Notes: generated from the letters alone by a model not told the origin. A DNA stretch of 51,213 nt from Chlorobium sp. (GCA_005843835.1 SZXZ01000112.1:1-51213), one strand, 5' to 3'; positions 26,018 through 35,799 are shown, counted from the stretch's first letter. A program made the numbers and translations.

Positions 26018-27192
26018 TTTTTTTTTTGAGGCGGCTGTTCCAGCTGCATGGCTTGGGGAGAAGCGGCATGAACTATATCAATAAGCTTCAAAAGAGCAAG
26101 CTCGAAACGAAACTGGTATTCAAACTGAAACTTCAGCTCTTTTTGGGTAAGCAAAAGAAAATCAACCATCTGCATGACTGACAAAGACGAAATATTTGCA
26201 GCATCCTGCTGATATCGCTCACGAATCGCATCGGGACGTTCAACTAGTCGTGTGGACGAAAGGTTCTGCACCACCAGGAAATTGCGCAAATGCTCAATCA
26301 GCTTTTCAAGAAAATCCTGTTCGTCGTATCCATTCCTGATCACATACTGAGCAACATCGAGCATTTTGGCTGGATTTCGCTCTGTAACAGCGTCAGTGAC
26401 GGCAAACATCTGATCGTCGTCGATATAGGTCAGCAGTTCGGCAACTCCCTTATAACTGATAGATCCTTCATGATCATTTTCGGCCGAAAAGGCTATAACC
26501 TGATCAAGAATACTCTGTGCATCACGCATTGACCCCTGTGCCTTTCGACCTATAAGCTGCAGGGCGTCTGCGTCCACGGTAATGTGTTCAGCATCACAAA
26601 TAAGCTGCAGCTGCCGCTGGATGTCTTCAAGGGGAATACGCTTGAAGTTGAAGCGCTGGCAACGGGATGCAATTGTAGCCGGAATCTTATGAAGCTCAGT
26701 AGTGGCAAATATAAATATTGCGTGCGGAGGCGGCTCTTCAAGGGTTTTCAAAAACGCATTGAACGCCGCTATTGAAAGCATGTGAACCTCGTCGATAATA
26801 TAAACCCTGTACTTTCCTTTCTGAGGACCATACCGGACATTTTCACGAAGGGTGCGTATATCGTCAACACTGTTATTGGAGGCGGCATCAAACTCAGCTA
26901 TGTTCATACTGGTGCCGGAATCGAAGTCCATACAGCTTTCGCACTCTCCACATGGTTCTGTAACCTGCTGCAGGTAGACAGGATCTTCCATCATTTTCAA
27001 GCAGTTCACTGCTTTGGCAAAAACCCTTGCCGCTGTTGTTTTGCCGACTCCACGCAGTCCTGAAAAAATGTAACCGTGCCCGACCCTTCCCATTCGAAGC
27101 GAGTTCTGAATAGTACGGGTAACATGCTCCTGAGCAGTTATATCGGAAAACTTTGCCGGTCGGTACTTACGGGCTATAACCTGATAACTCAT
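25999..27192 (-). CDS. dnaX: DNA polymerase III gamma/tau subunit, zero-frame (gamma-length) product
   Basis: The clamp-loader ATPase core of the replicase. The 397 residues include the AAA+ domain with Walker A GLRGVGKT (45-52), the zinc-binding Cys cluster (Cys81, Cys84, Cys87 in CGECESC, plus an earlier Cys64), Walker B IIDEVHML, the sensor-type segment IFIFATTELHKIPATIASRCQRF, and domains II-III to about residue 375. The frame then meets CAA followed by a run of A residues and ends five codons later (HLTSH, stop). This is about where E. coli gamma ends, so the zero frame gives a gamma-like protein and a -1 shift gives tau. The start overlaps the stop of the YihY/BrkB gene by 4 bases. Confidence 0.93.
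   Translation of the reverse strand: MSYQVIARKYRPAKFSDITAQEHVTRTIQNSLRMGRVGHGYIFSGLRGVGKTTAARVFAKAVNCLKMMEDPVYLQQVTEPCGECESCMDFDSGTSMNIAEFDAASNNSVDDIRTLRENVRYGPQKGKYRVYIIDEVHMLSIAAFNAFLKTLEEPPPHAIFIFATTELHKIPATIASRCQRFNFKRIPLEDIQRQLQLICDAEHITVDADALQLIGRKAQGSMRDAQSILDQVIAFSAENDHEGSISYKGVAELLTYIDDDQMFAVTDAVTERNPAKMLDVAQYVIRNGYDEQDFLEKLIEHLRNFLVVQNLSSTRLVERPDAIRERYQQDAANISSLSVMQMVDFLLLTQKELKFQFEYQFRFELALLKLIDIVHAASPQAMQLEQPPQKKKHLTSH
26018..26027 (-). other. A10 slippery site in dnaX
   Basis: The dnaX mRNA has ten A residues followed by G (plus-strand T10 at 26018-26027). In the zero frame it reads CAA AAA AAA AAG, containing the A-AAA-AAG heptamer used for -1 frameshifting in E. coli dnaX. One base back, the open tau frame begins. 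I see no convincing Shine-Dalgarno stimulator upstream or strong stem-loop downstream, which favours RNA-polymerase slippage on the long A run, as in Thermus dnaX, over ribosomal shifting. A homopolymer sequencing error is the trivial alternative. Confidence 0.75.
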
Positions 27193-28472
27193 ATCTCTTT
27201 CTGATTAAAATCCTCTAACAAGGTGGCAACCGGCATGTCCATGCTTTTTTTCAGGCTGTCTGAAACACCCTTGCTGATCGTGTTCAAATGTACGCTATTA
27301 CCATCCGAATTCAGCAAACCGTTTTCATCAGTCAGAAATCCGGGAGGAATCACTGCATAAAGATCGTACAGTGTCAAGGTATAAAGATCACGACTGAGTG
27401 CCAAGTCGCCGTTTGCTGTAACGTGGACCATGTCGTTCTGAAGCAGAATATCTACAATTTTCCGTAATGTGGATGGTTGCAGCAACGTTTTGGACTTCAG
27501 AATTTTTTTCATGTTTATGGGGCGACCTATCTTCTGGCTGTTCCATATAAAACCGAGTACAGAAAGAATTACTGAAACACCCCGTAATGGATTGAATGCT
27601 TCAGTCCTGCCATCGAGAGGCTTCAAGGCGCCAAGACAGAAAACAAACTCTGCACCGGTAAGAACAACAACCCAGCCGAGATATATCCAGAAAAACAGCA
27701 TCGGTATGACCGATAATGCTCCGTAGATATGCTCAAACGTGGAAATATGTGTGACATAAAAAACAAACCATATTTTTGAGAGCTCAAACAATACCGCAGC
27801 AAGAACAGCACCTGACATGGCATGGACAAACCTCACCCGACGGTTCGGCACAAGCATATAGAGCAGAAAAAATGCAAAAATTGAATTGATAAACGGAAGA
27901 TAGGAGAGTAAACGGGTTTTAAGTTCGAGCAAGGGGCCTTCTGTAAACACCGTGTACCATACATAAGAGCTGGCGGCGAGACTGCTTCCGATAAGCACCG
28001 GACCTAAGGTCAGTACTGTCCAGTAAAGGGTAAACCCCTGCAATGTCTTTCGGGGAGAATGCACTTCCCATATTTCGTTCACTGTATGATCGACAGTCGA
28101 AATGAGAAAGAGGGCTATTATAAACAAAAACACTCCACCTAAAAGTGGCACGCTGGCAGTCTTTCCAATAAAATCGGTAAGATAGTGATTGATCACTGAA
28201 CCTGTACCGGGCATGAAATTCTGGACCAAAAAATCTTCGATAGAGCGCTTGAAGGGGGTAAAGACAGAAAAAACGCTGAGTATTGAAAGAATAACTGCAA
28301 GTACCGGGACGATTGACAGCAATGTCTGAAAAGCAAGAGATCCTGAACCGAGAAAAATCCTGTCGTGAATAAAGTTTTTCCAGAAAAACGGCACGAAAGC
28401 ACGCACATACTGCGCAACATCATAACGTGCGGAATATCCTTCCCGGTCAAGTGTGTTTTCAGCTTCTTCCAT
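27189..28472 (-). CDS. YihY/BrkB family inner-membrane protein
   Basis: A 427-residue membrane protein. Residues 25-290 carry the family core with about six helices: the SLAFQTLLSIVPVLAVILSIL start, the STVDHTVNEIW motif, LIGSSLAASSYVW, the PNRRVRFVHAMSGAVLAAVLFELSKIWF block and a final helix ending GAEFVFCLGAL. The remaining 130 residues are soluble and look like a winged-helix-type extension (LRKIVDILLQNDMVHVTANGDLALSRDLYTLTLYDL). The family was once called ribonuclease BN by mistake; its function is unknown. It is coupled to dnaX (4-base overlap) and lies 13 bases after the MFS gene, in one long minus-strand transcription unit. Confidence 0.9.
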   Translation of the reverse strand: MEEAENTLDREGYSARYDVAQYVRAFVPFFWKNFIHDRIFLGSGSLAFQTLLSIVPVLAVILSILSVFSVFTPFKRSIEDFLVQNFMPGTGSVINHYLTDFIGKTASVPLLGGVFLFIIALFLISTVDHTVNEIWEVHSPRKTLQGFTLYWTVLTLGPVLIGSSLAASSYVWYTVFTEGPLLELKTRLLSYLPFINSIFAFFLLYMLVPNRRVRFVHAMSGAVLAAVLFELSKIWFVFYVTHISTFEHIYGALSVIPMLFFWIYLGWVVVLTGAEFVFCLGALKPLDGRTEAFNPLRGVSVILSVLGFIWNSQKIGRPINMKKILKSKTLLQPSTLRKIVDILLQNDMVHVTANGDLALSRDLYTLTLYDLYAVIPPGFLTDENGLLNSDGNSVHLNTISKGVSDSLKKSMDMPVATLLEDFNQKEI

Positions 28473-28485
28473 GGTATTCCTTGTT

Positions 28486-29742
28486 TTACTCTTCGGGGCT
28501 GTACCCGGTTTCGACAGATTTTACTCTTGTCATGAGCAGCAGACCAATGGTGAAAAAGACCAAGAGTGATCCAAGTGCCGCTTTCTGACTGCCTGCCTGG
28601 GCCGAGACCAACCCAAACATCAGTGGACCGACAATGGCCGAGGCCTTTCCGAAAGTACCATCATAAAATCCAAAAAACTCAGTAACATGTTTGCTGGGCG
28701 TAAGCCTTGCCATCATAGAACGTGATGCAGCCTGTGAGGAACCCATAGAGAGTCCGGCTAGCATTCCTGTATAAAAAAATAACTCTTTTCTATCGGCAAA
28801 AATAGCTGCAAGCACCACAACAAACCAAATGATGAGCGTAATGACAATAGTTTTTTTGGGTCCTATTTTATCCGTGACAAAACCGAAGAAGATTGAACCC
28901 CCTATAGCTGTTGTCTGTACAAGCATAAAAAAAACAATCAGTTCACCAGTAGTAAAGCCAAGGGTATTCTGGGCATAAATCGATGAAAAAGCTATGACGG
29001 TTAAAATAGCATCGTTATAAAAGAAATAGGCGAGAAGAAAACGGACAAGGTCGGGATAGTTCATGATATGCTGAACCGTATATTTCACCTCTTTAATAGA
29101 ACTTGCAAGTGCCGAAAGTGAAATTGCGGATCTTTTTTCTTTTTGCTGATCACGAAGTGCAAGAAAAATCGGGGTGGCAAAAATTGCAAAAAAAATGGCA
29201 GCGACTAAAAAGCTTATCTGAACATTAGGCGCGTTTGAAAGAACGATACCTTTACTTAACAATGGTTTCAGAAGCAGAAGAATGGCTAATGCACCGAGAT
29301 ACCCCATGGCAAAACCATATCCAGAAACCCTGCCGACACTTTTGTCGGTTGCCAGTTCCTTGAGGTAAGCATCATAAAATACGAGGCCGCCCTCAAAACC
29401 TATGTTTGCTAGAATAAACAGAACCATAGCTGCTATCGCCATTCCCGGGCCTGAAAATGAAAGCAGGGCTGTTGCGACAACTGATATGAGGGTGAAGACA
29501 AAGAGAAATCGCTTGCGTTTTCCGGAATAGTCTGCTGCAGCTCCAAGAACCGGTGAAATAACCGCAACAAGAAGCATGGAGAGGCTGATGCTGAACCCCC
29601 ACAACGCATCGCCCGATGGTGCGCCTTGACAGATGACGTTTTTGAAGTACAGGGGAAAAACGAAGGTTACCATTATAACGCTGAACGAAGTGTTTGCAAA
29701 ATCAAAAAGCAACCATGAAAACACTTTTAATTTCTGCGTCAC
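28486..29742 (-). CDS. MFS transporter, UMF1/Atg22-like family
   Basis: A 418-residue major-facilitator protein with 12 predicted helices. The N terminus WLLFDFANTSFSVIMVTFVFPLYF and the loop GAAADYSGKRKRFL after helix 2 are those of the UMF1 (Atg22-like) family. The second half has a matching FVTDKIGPKKT loop and the GMSSQAASRSMMARLTP-type segment (here GSSQAASRSMMARLTPSKHVTEFFG). Substrates of bacterial members are not established; some are thought to export amino acids or sugars. It lies between purQ (57 bases) and the YihY gene (13 bases) on the same strand. Confidence 0.88.
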   Translation of the reverse strand: MTQKLKVFSWLLFDFANTSFSVIMVTFVFPLYFKNVICQGAPSGDALWGFSISLSMLLVAVISPVLGAAADYSGKRKRFLFVFTLISVVATALLSFSGPGMAIAAMVLFILANIGFEGGLVFYDAYLKELATDKSVGRVSGYGFAMGYLGALAILLLLKPLLSKGIVLSNAPNVQISFLVAAIFFAIFATPIFLALRDQQKEKRSAISLSALASSIKEVKYTVQHIMNYPDLVRFLLAYFFYNDAILTVIAFSSIYAQNTLGFTTGELIVFFMLVQTTAIGGSIFFGFVTDKIGPKKTIVITLIIWFVVVLAAIFADRKELFFYTGMLAGLSMGSSQAASRSMMARLTPSKHVTEFFGFYDGTFGKASAIVGPLMFGLVSAQAGSQKAALGSLLVFFTIGLLLMTRVKSVETGYSPEE

Positions 29743-29799
29743 AATAGTGTCTGATTTAAATATTTCGCTTCTCTTGAGGTTTATAACAGTAACGATCCA

Positions 29800-30504
29800 T
29801 TACAATCCGGCAATATGACTGAAGAGTGACTGAAACAGCGGTCTGCCATCGATAGATCCGAGTAACTTTTCGCTGGCCCTTTCAGGATGAGGCATCAAAC
29901 CAAGTACATTCCCTTCCCGGTTGATAATACCGGCAATATTATTGAGTGAACCGTTTGGATTAGCTTCGGCGGTTACATTGCCTGCAGCATCGGTATACCT
30001 GAAAACAACCTGGTCGTGCTCCTCAAGGCTTTCAATCGTTTCCTTTGGTGCAAAATAGTTGCCTTCTCCGTGTGCAATGGGAATACTCAGCACCTGATCC
30101 AGATGATAATCGGCAGAAAAAATGGTATTGCAGTTAACAGGCTTGATATTGGTCTGGGTACAAAGAAACTTTTTATCCCTGTTACGCGAAAGTGCTCCTT
30201 CAAGAAGTCCGGTTTCGAGCAAAACCTGGAATCCATTACAGATGCCAAGCACCGGAAAACCATTTCGTGCAAATTCGATTACCTCCTGCATGATTGGCGA
30301 AAAACGTGCAATTGATCCAGCTCGCAAATAGTCGCCATAGGAAAAACCACCGGGAAGAACGATTGCGTTGGCACCCTTGAGATCGTGCTCGTTATGCCAG
30401 AGCATAACTGGCTTTACGCCTTCAAATGAAGCAACAGCATATTCAGTATCATGATCACAATTAGAACCTGGAAATACAACGACACCTACAATTACATCAG
30501 CCAT
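29800..30504 (-). CDS. purQ: Phosphoribosylformylglycinamidine synthase, glutaminase subunit PurQ
   Basis: The class I glutamine amidotransferase subunit that supplies ammonia to PurL in the fourth step of purine synthesis. The 234 residues show the N-terminal [13 protein letters not shown], the oxyanion region [14 protein letters not shown], the nucleophile Cys89 in GICNGFQ, and the His/Glu pair in MPHPERA near the C terminus. It follows purS by 13 bases. This is the small-subunit (PurS/PurQ/PurL) form of the enzyme rather than the fused proteobacterial one; purL is not in the window. Confidence 0.97.
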   Translation of the reverse strand: MADVIVGVVVFPGSNCDHDTEYAVASFEGVKPVMLWHNEHDLKGANAIVLPGGFSYGDYLRAGSIARFSPIMQEVIEFARNGFPVLGICNGFQVLLETGLLEGALSRNRDKKFLCTQTNIKPVNCNTIFSADYHLDQVLSIPIAHGEGNYFAPKETIESLEEHDQVVFRYTDAAGNVTAEANPNGSLNNIAGIINREGNVLGLMPHPERASEKLLGSIDGRPLFQSLFSHIAGL

Positions 30505-30517
30505 AGTTGAGTACTAT

Positions 30518-30772
30518 TTAATTGACTTGCTCCAGCTCAAAGGAATAATTTTCCATAACCGGATTCGATAACAGTTTCTGACTGATCTCATTGGCAATGC
30601 GTTCAGCGCTCAGTTTATCCTGTTCATTGATTGTCACCTCGATATATTTACCAATTCTGGCAGACTCAACAGTACCGTATCCAAGATTCTTCAAAGCATG
30701 CTCTACGGCTTTGCCTTGAACGTCAAGGATAGACTGCCTCAGGGTAACCTTAATTTTTGCAGTATATGGCAT
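30518..30772 (-). CDS. purS: Phosphoribosylformylglycinamidine synthase subunit PurS
   Basis: An 84-residue PurS that bridges PurQ and PurL in the FGAR amidotransferase complex. Features are YTAKIKVTLRQSILDVQGKAV at the start, the LGYGTVESARIGKYIEV signature, and an acidic C terminus. I choose ATG 30772; a GTG two codons upstream (30778) is possible. The pssA gene ends 31 bases upstream and purQ starts 13 bases downstream. Confidence 0.95.
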   Translation of the reverse strand: MPYTAKIKVTLRQSILDVQGKAVEHALKNLGYGTVESARIGKYIEVTINEQDKLSAERIANEISQKLLSNPVMENYSFELEQVN

Positions 30773-30803
30773 TATCACTCGTATAAGTTGAATGGGAAAA
30801 AAA

Positions 30804-31604
30804 TCAAAGTTGCCACTGACGACACAACAGGGTGAAAGATCTTACAATTCCGAGCAGAATATACAATAACATGGCAAGAAAAAAAGCCTTGGCATGAAAG
30901 AGTAGAACACAGAACATGGCAACAATATACAGAGACATCTGCAGGGGTTTCTGGCGGAATGACTCGGCCGTCGGCTTGGGCAGGGCATCATAATTCACCT
31001 TGCTTACCATAAGAATGGCAAGTCCGGTTGAAAGCCATGCGAGAATAGTCTGCATCAATTTTACAGGCACAAAGGGGTCAACACTCATCCAGAGAATAAA
31101 ACCGGCAATGGTTAATGCCTGGGCCGGAGTCGGAAGGCCGGAAAACGACTCTTTTTTGTATCCGATCATACTGATATTAAACCGCGCAAGCCTGAGCCCG
31201 CTACCGATCATAAGCAGAGAGCTGACAAAAATACCTGTAATACCGGGTAAGCCTTCGAGGCCAAATTTGTAGACAAGATATGCCGGAGCTGCCCCGAAGG
31301 AGACAAGATCTGAAAGTGAATCAAGTTCAAAGCCGAAATCGGATATACCATTTGTCATCCTGGCCACAAACCCATCAAGGGTATCAAAAAATGCCGCAAG
31401 AATAATAAACCAGCATGCTGCTATAAAACTTCCCTCACCGGCCATGACAATAGCGATATAGCCAGAGACCATATTCATGACGGTAAAAACGGAGGGAACG
31501 AATGAACGCGATACGAACGAAAATATCTGGGGTCGATCCTGCGAACTGTTTTTCAGAAAAGGAGGATAGCGTTTCTGAGTCCTTTTATTACCTGCATCAT
31601 CCAT
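30804..31604 (-). CDS. pssA: CDP-diacylglycerol-serine O-phosphatidyltransferase
   Basis: An integral membrane enzyme that makes phosphatidylserine, the precursor of phosphatidylethanolamine. The 266 residues contain the CDP-alcohol phosphotransferase motif DG-x2-AR-x8-G-x3-D-x3-D (Asp77, Gly78, Ala81, Arg82, Gly91, Asp95, Asp99) in helices 2-3, followed by GSGLRLARFN, which is typical of PssA. About 7-8 helices are predicted. The hydrophilic N-terminal 30 residues are variable. A psd gene, expected as a partner, is not in the window. It lies 31 bases before purS, and 129 bases separate it from panB. Confidence 0.92.
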   Translation of the reverse strand: MDDAGNKRTQKRYPPFLKNSSQDRPQIFSFVSRSFVPSVFTVMNMVSGYIAIVMAGEGSFIAACWFIILAAFFDTLDGFVARMTNGISDFGFELDSLSDLVSFGAAPAYLVYKFGLEGLPGITGIFVSSLLMIGSGLRLARFNISMIGYKKESFSGLPTPAQALTIAGFILWMSVDPFVPVKLMQTILAWLSTGLAILMVSKVNYDALPKPTAESFRQKPLQMSLYIVAMFCVLLFHAKAFFLAMLLYILLGIVRSFTLLCRQWQL

Positions 31605-31733
31605 TATAGAAAATATTCATAAGAGAAAAAAAGTTATGACTTATATACCAGATGAATGTCATTCTGGAATTTAACCTTGAAAAGTACAATCTTTCAGGAA
31701 GTTATTAAACAGGAAAAGAAATGAGAGGCGCAC

Positions 31734-32567
31734 TCAATAACTTTCATCGGGTGCAGGAAAATCCTTTTCCCTGACATCATGCACATATTGCTTGACAGCG
31801 TCCCCTATAATTGTGTTTAAATCGACGTACTGTCGAACAAAGCGGGGATGAAACTCTCGGTTTAAACCGAGAATGTCGTTGATTACAAGTACCTGGCCAT
31901 CACATTCAACACCGGCACCGATACCAATGGTAGGAATGGTGAGTGAGCGGGTGACCCGGGCTGCAAGTGAAGACGGTATTTTTTCGAGAACAATTGCAAA
32001 CGCTCCTGACTCTTCTAGAATTTTGGCATCTTCAAAGAGCTCTTCGGCCTCCATACCCTCCTGTGCCCTGACTTTGTAACTCCCATACTTGTAGATCGAC
32101 TGCGGCATGAGACCGAGGTGACCCATAACCGGTATGCCGACATCGGTGATCCTTTTGACGGTATCAGCAATTACTCTGCCTCCTTCAAGCTTTACGGCAT
32201 CACACTCATTTTCTTTCATCATCCTTCCTGCATTGCGAAGGGCTTCCTCACTTGAAAGCTGATAACTCATGAATGGCATATCGATGACAACCATAGCCCT
32301 GTTGCTCTCTTCCTGAACACCTCTTACAACGGCTTTCGCATGATATATCATTTCATCGATCGTGATTGGCAACGTAGTACTGTGACCAGCAAAAACGTTG
32401 CTGGCGGAGTCACCGACAAGAATAACATCAACCCCGGCACGGTCAAGTATCCTTGCCATGGTGTAGTCGTATGCTGTCAGTACTGATATTTTTTCACCAA
32501 CCTGCTTCATGTCCAGAAGCCTTCTGGTAGTTACATGGGCTGCTTTCTGCAGAGCACTTCTATTCAT
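31734..32567 (-). CDS. panB: Ketopantoate hydroxymethyltransferase
   Basis: PanB transfers a hydroxymethyl group from methylene-tetrahydrofolate to alpha-ketoisovalerate, the first committed step to pantothenate and CoA. The 277 residues (from ATG 32567) carry the signatures [35 protein letters not shown] and [17 protein letters not shown], the metal-binding Asp residues (GDS, VIDMPF), [15 protein letters not shown] and [25 protein letters not shown] at 32579 in frame directly follows the upstream stop; ATG 32567, with GTGGA about 9 bases upstream, is preferred. It is transcribed just after the lipoyl-transferase-like gene. Confidence 0.96.
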   Translation of the reverse strand: MNRSALQKAAHVTTRRLLDMKQVGEKISVLTAYDYTMARILDRAGVDVILVGDSASNVFAGHSTTLPITIDEMIYHAKAVVRGVQEESNRAMVVIDMPFMSYQLSSEEALRNAGRMMKENECDAVKLEGGRVIADTVKRITDVGIPVMGHLGLMPQSIYKYGSYKVRAQEGMEAEELFEDAKILEESGAFAIVLEKIPSSLAARVTRSLTIPTIGIGAGVECDGQVLVINDILGLNREFHPRFVRQYVDLNTIIGDAVKQYVHDVREKDFPAPDESY

Positions 32568-32579
32568 AGTATGTTCCAC

Positions 32580-33392
32580 TTAAGAGTATAAATGTTCATG
32601 TCCTTCAAGTATATCCGACAATGCTGAGGGCTGAAGTCTGAAAACTTCAACACCCTGAAGTTTTTCTGCAGCACTTTGCATCAGTTCTGTCAGTTGGTCA
32701 TATTCGGCCTTGTATCCCAGAATTTCATCAAGGGAGATGGTTTTTCTTTCCATAGTATCCCTTGTTTCCTCAAAAGTATCGTTTTCTGAATATGTAATAT
32801 ATTGACAAAGATCCTTATGGCGTCCGGAAAGTGGAAGTGAACCATGCTGCAGAAGGACATTTCTGGTCTTGCGCTGTGCCGAACCAACCAGCTTACGGCC
32901 TTCGACCTGCAGCTCATACTTCGCTGAAGCAGTAAAACAGATAACCGAGCCTGCTGCAGGCGCTCCCTCAAAACTCTGAAGCGTAGAACGGCAGAATTCT
33001 GCATGAATGCCCATACCTTCAAGTGCAAGCTGAATGACTTCATGCACCATTCTGTATTGCTCAGCATTAGGTGCTGAAGAATCAGAAAAAAAACTGTAGG
33101 TAAACTCGTCTGCATGAAAAACCGCCCTGCCTCCTGTCGGTCTTCTGACTACATCTACACCATCCCGCTGGCATTTCAAGATATCAATACTTGAAGCGTC
33201 CTGATTGTATCCTAACGTAATTGCATAAGGCTGCCAGGAATAAAAGCGCCACAGACAACTTTGGTGACCATAATGCTCCTGAAATCGACCATCAAGGAAC
33301 GCCGACATCAGCTGGCGGTCGAACTCCATATTTTCTTCGCCGGTATGTGAACCGGTATCAACACAATAGACTCTGGAAAAAAGAGCATTCAC
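32580..33392 (-). CDS. Lipoate-protein ligase A family protein, probably LipM-type octanoyltransferase
   Basis: A 270-residue enzyme of the biotin/lipoyl ligase fold. It contains VVRRPTGGRAVFH (83-93, the lipoyl-AMP/octanoyl-binding loop), a conserved Lys167 in VEGRKLVGSAQR, and Cys152 in SVICFTASAKYEL, the position of the nucleophilic Cys in LipM octanoyl-ACP transferases. Hence LipM-like octanoyl transfer from ACP to lipoyl domains (GcvH or E2) is the better guess; an LplA ligase role is the alternative. The stop is followed directly by the panB start region, suggesting coupling. The start ATG 33392 faces the CoA-binding gene at 33625. Confidence 0.85.
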   Translation of the reverse strand: MNALFSRVYCVDTGSHTGEENMEFDRQLMSAFLDGRFQEHYGHQSCLWRFYSWQPYAITLGYNQDASSIDILKCQRDGVDVVRRPTGGRAVFHADEFTYSFFSDSSAPNAEQYRMVHEVIQLALEGMGIHAEFCRSTLQSFEGAPAAGSVICFTASAKYELQVEGRKLVGSAQRKTRNVLLQHGSLPLSGRHKDLCQYITYSENDTFEETRDTMERKTISLDEILGYKAEYDQLTELMQSAAEKLQGVEVFRLQPSALSDILEGHEHLYS

Positions 33393-33624
33393 GGCTCAAA
33401 TCCTTATAAAATATCTGAAAACAGGAATTGAATAAACGTTAAGATAGCTGAAAAGGATATTGGAACAAAAAGAGAGTAAGAGAGAGCCGAAATCCCTATG
33501 GATGAAAATCCTTTACAAGAGAAAAGGCGTTTTCTGATTTATTTTGCCCGGTTCGATTGTTAGTGTCCTGCGATACGGGTATTTTGCGAAAAAATCAAAG
33601 AATTATAATCGCTGCAAGCAGTTT

Positions 33625-34038
33625 ATGGACTCGTCCCGGATAAAAGACATTCTTTCCACAAGCCGCAATATTGCGATTGTTGGTTTATCGGCTAAACCCG
33701 ATCGGTCAAGCAATATGGTCGCCCGATATCTGTTGCAACAGGGATTCTATATTTTTCCGGTGAACCCAGGCATTGCAATGGTTTTAGGACTCCCCTGCTA
33801 CCCATCGCTTTTCTCTCTGCCAGCTGAGGTCCGCACAAATATTGACATTGTCACTATTTTCCGAAAATCAGAAGATCTGCCACCCGTTGTAGACGATGCC
33901 ATAGAGATCGGCGCAACGTGCATTTGGATGCAGAGTGGGATAACAAACAGAGACGCCGCAGTAAAGGCTGAAAATGCCGGCCTTTTTGTTGTAGAAAACC
34001 GCTGTATCGCTGTGGAACATCAACACTTTTTTCATTAA
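33625..34038 (+). CDS. CoA-binding (YccU-like) protein
   Basis: A 137-residue single-domain Rossmann-fold protein of the CoA_binding family. It has IAIVGLSAKPDRSSNMVARYLLQQGF, FPVNP and the IDIVTIFRKSEDLPPVVDDAIEIGATCIWMQSGI stretch, ending with the VVENRCIAVEH segment typical of YccU. The biochemical role is unknown; relatives bind CoA or a nucleotide. ATG 33625 is the family-like start; the frame continues upstream to 33544 without similarity. It lies 37 bases before ddl and may be co-transcribed with it. Confidence 0.88.
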   Translation: MDSSRIKDILSTSRNIAIVGLSAKPDRSSNMVARYLLQQGFYIFPVNPGIAMVLGLPCYPSLFSLPAEVRTNIDIVTIFRKSEDLPPVVDDAIEIGATCIWMQSGITNRDAAVKAENAGLFVVENRCIAVEHQHFFH

Positions 34039-34075
34039 ATACCGCTTATAATCGTCAACCGTCATTACAGCACTC

Positions 34076-35182
34076 ATGCAATTTATTAATGTTGCGCTCA
34101 TTTTTGGAGGCCGCTCAACTGAACATGAAATATCGATCATCTCTGCTCAATCAATAGCGGCGAATATCAACACTGAACAGTATAGAGTTATACCGATCTA
34201 TATCACCCATGACGGGAGCTGGCTTTGTGAGGGTATAGCGCAAGATATTCTTAACCTTGATCTTGCGGCTCTTCTGAGAGCTTCGTCGCTTGAGGCTGTA
34301 TCCTCAACGCTAAAAAACATGGTTCAAAAAGCCGCACAAAAGCCTTTTGACTATGACTTCAGGGCTTCCGGTATTGAGGTTGCTTTTCTTGCGCTTCACG
34401 GCACCTTCGGTGAAGATGGCCGCATTCAGGGCTTTCTTGATACCTGCAGCATTCCGTATACAGGATGCGGGGTTCAGGCTTCGGCTGTCACTATGGATAA
34501 AGCTCTCACTAAATTGTGCGCCATTGATGCCGGCCTGAGTGTTGCACCCTCAATAACACTGTTAAGCAGTGATTACCATAAAAGCCCTGAAACGGTTCAC
34601 GCCCTGATTGAAGAACAGTTTGTATTTCCTTTTTTTATAAAACCCGCAAATCTTGGTTCTTCGATAGGAATATCGAAAGTCCACCAGGCTGATGAGCTTG
34701 TTCCCGCACTTACCTGTGCCTGCTCTCTTGACTCGAAAGTACTTGTTGAAAAGGCAATTACAGGAAGAGAAATAGAAGTTGCAATACTCGGAAATGAGGA
34801 CCCGCAAGTATCAGTATGCGGCGAAATTGAACCGGGTGGGGACTTTTATGATTATCAGGACAAATACATTCACGGGTCGGCAAAACTTTTTATACCTGCC
34901 CGCATTTCGGAAGAACTTCAAAAAAAGGTTCAACTTGACGCGCTCAAGGTATACAAAGCTCTTGGATGCGAGGGGATGTCGAGAATCGATTTTTTTGTTG
35001 ATGAACATTCCGGAGCCGTTGTACTGAACGAAGTCAATACTATCCCGGGGTTTACTGATATCAGCATGTATCCGAGACTCATGGAGGCAAGCGGTACGTG
35101 TTTTCGGGATCTGACCGGGCGTCTCGTTACGCTGGCACTTGAAAAAGAAACGAGAGAGAATACCGGTGGAACAAAATCATGA
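34076..35182 (+). CDS. ddl: D-alanine-D-alanine ligase
   Basis: An ATP-grasp enzyme that makes D-Ala-D-Ala for peptidoglycan. The 368 residues have the N-terminal [19 protein letters not shown], the [17 protein letters not shown] and [15 protein letters not shown] blocks, the ATP-grasp [34 protein letters not shown], and the metal site [10 protein letters not shown]. An insertion around residues 40-85 makes it a DdlA/VanA-type enzyme of greater length than DdlB (about 306). It overlaps the next gene by 4 bases (ATGA), indicating translational coupling. Confidence 0.96.
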   Translation: MQFINVALIFGGRSTEHEISIISAQSIAANINTEQYRVIPIYITHDGSWLCEGIAQDILNLDLAALLRASSLEAVSSTLKNMVQKAAQKPFDYDFRASGIEVAFLALHGTFGEDGRIQGFLDTCSIPYTGCGVQASAVTMDKALTKLCAIDAGLSVAPSITLLSSDYHKSPETVHALIEEQFVFPFFIKPANLGSSIGISKVHQADELVPALTCACSLDSKVLVEKAITGREIEVAILGNEDPQVSVCGEIEPGGDFYDYQDKYIHGSAKLFIPARISEELQKKVQLDALKVYKALGCEGMSRIDFFVDEHSGAVVLNEVNTIPGFTDISMYPRLMEASGTCFRDLTGRLVTLALEKETRENTGGTKS

Positions 35183-35799
35183 AGAGTAATTCCCCTGACA
35201 TAAGCCGAGGAGACTTTGCTGATATTATCAGAAAACCGCACCTTTTTTTTGCGGAAGTTTCTCTGGATTTGTCCAGGGGCAGATTCCAGTCCGGACTCGA
35301 CAAGCTCAACCTTTTTTCGGAACATTTTTCGGACTCGTATCTTTTTAACCTGTTGTTTGCAAAGGCTCTACGGGGGATAAAAAATCCTTCCCTTGCAGTT
35401 GAATATTTACGTAAATGCTGCGCAATCGCACCGGCGAACCAAGTTGCTTGGAAGGAACTTGTTGACATACAGGTATCAGGTGATGGAGAAATGTCTCTTA
35501 GTGCCGCCTCGATTTTTGACCCTGTCTGTGACGAACTTGAAAAAATCACAGCCGCACTTATGAAATTCAGTCCGGTGCAAACATCAGAAAGCTCTGATCC
35601 GACCTCAATTCATGAGCAAAAACAACCTTTTTCTGATGATACTGCTATTGCCGTCCCCACTGAAAGCCTTGCCTGCCTGTTTACAGAACAGGGTGCCTAC
35701 AAAAAAGCTATAAAAATCTATACGGTTCTCATACAGCTCAAACCTCAAAATGCCGAGCACTACAAAGATGAGATCGATTCACTCCTGAACCGTCTGTAA
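35179..35799 (+). CDS. TPR-like protein coupled to ddl
   Basis: A 206-residue soluble protein of helical repeats. Residues 25-85 read like one and a half TPR units ([22 protein letters not shown]..., [26 protein letters not shown]), then comes a variable, Ser-rich linker (about 120-160), and the end is a clear TPR ([31 protein letters not shown]). No signal peptide or catalytic motif is seen. It starts inside the ddl stop (ATGA overlap), so it is made together with the ligase; a role as a cell-wall-related scaffold is only a guess. I do not recognise a named family. Confidence 0.78.
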   Translation: MKSNSPDISRGDFADIIRKPHLFFAEVSLDLSRGRFQSGLDKLNLFSEHFSDSYLFNLLFAKALRGIKNPSLAVEYLRKCCAIAPANQVAWKELVDIQVSGDGEMSLSAASIFDPVCDELEKITAALMKFSPVQTSESSDPTSIHEQKQPFSDDTAIAVPTESLACLFTEQGAYKKAIKIYTVLIQLKPQNAEHYKDEIDSLLNRL

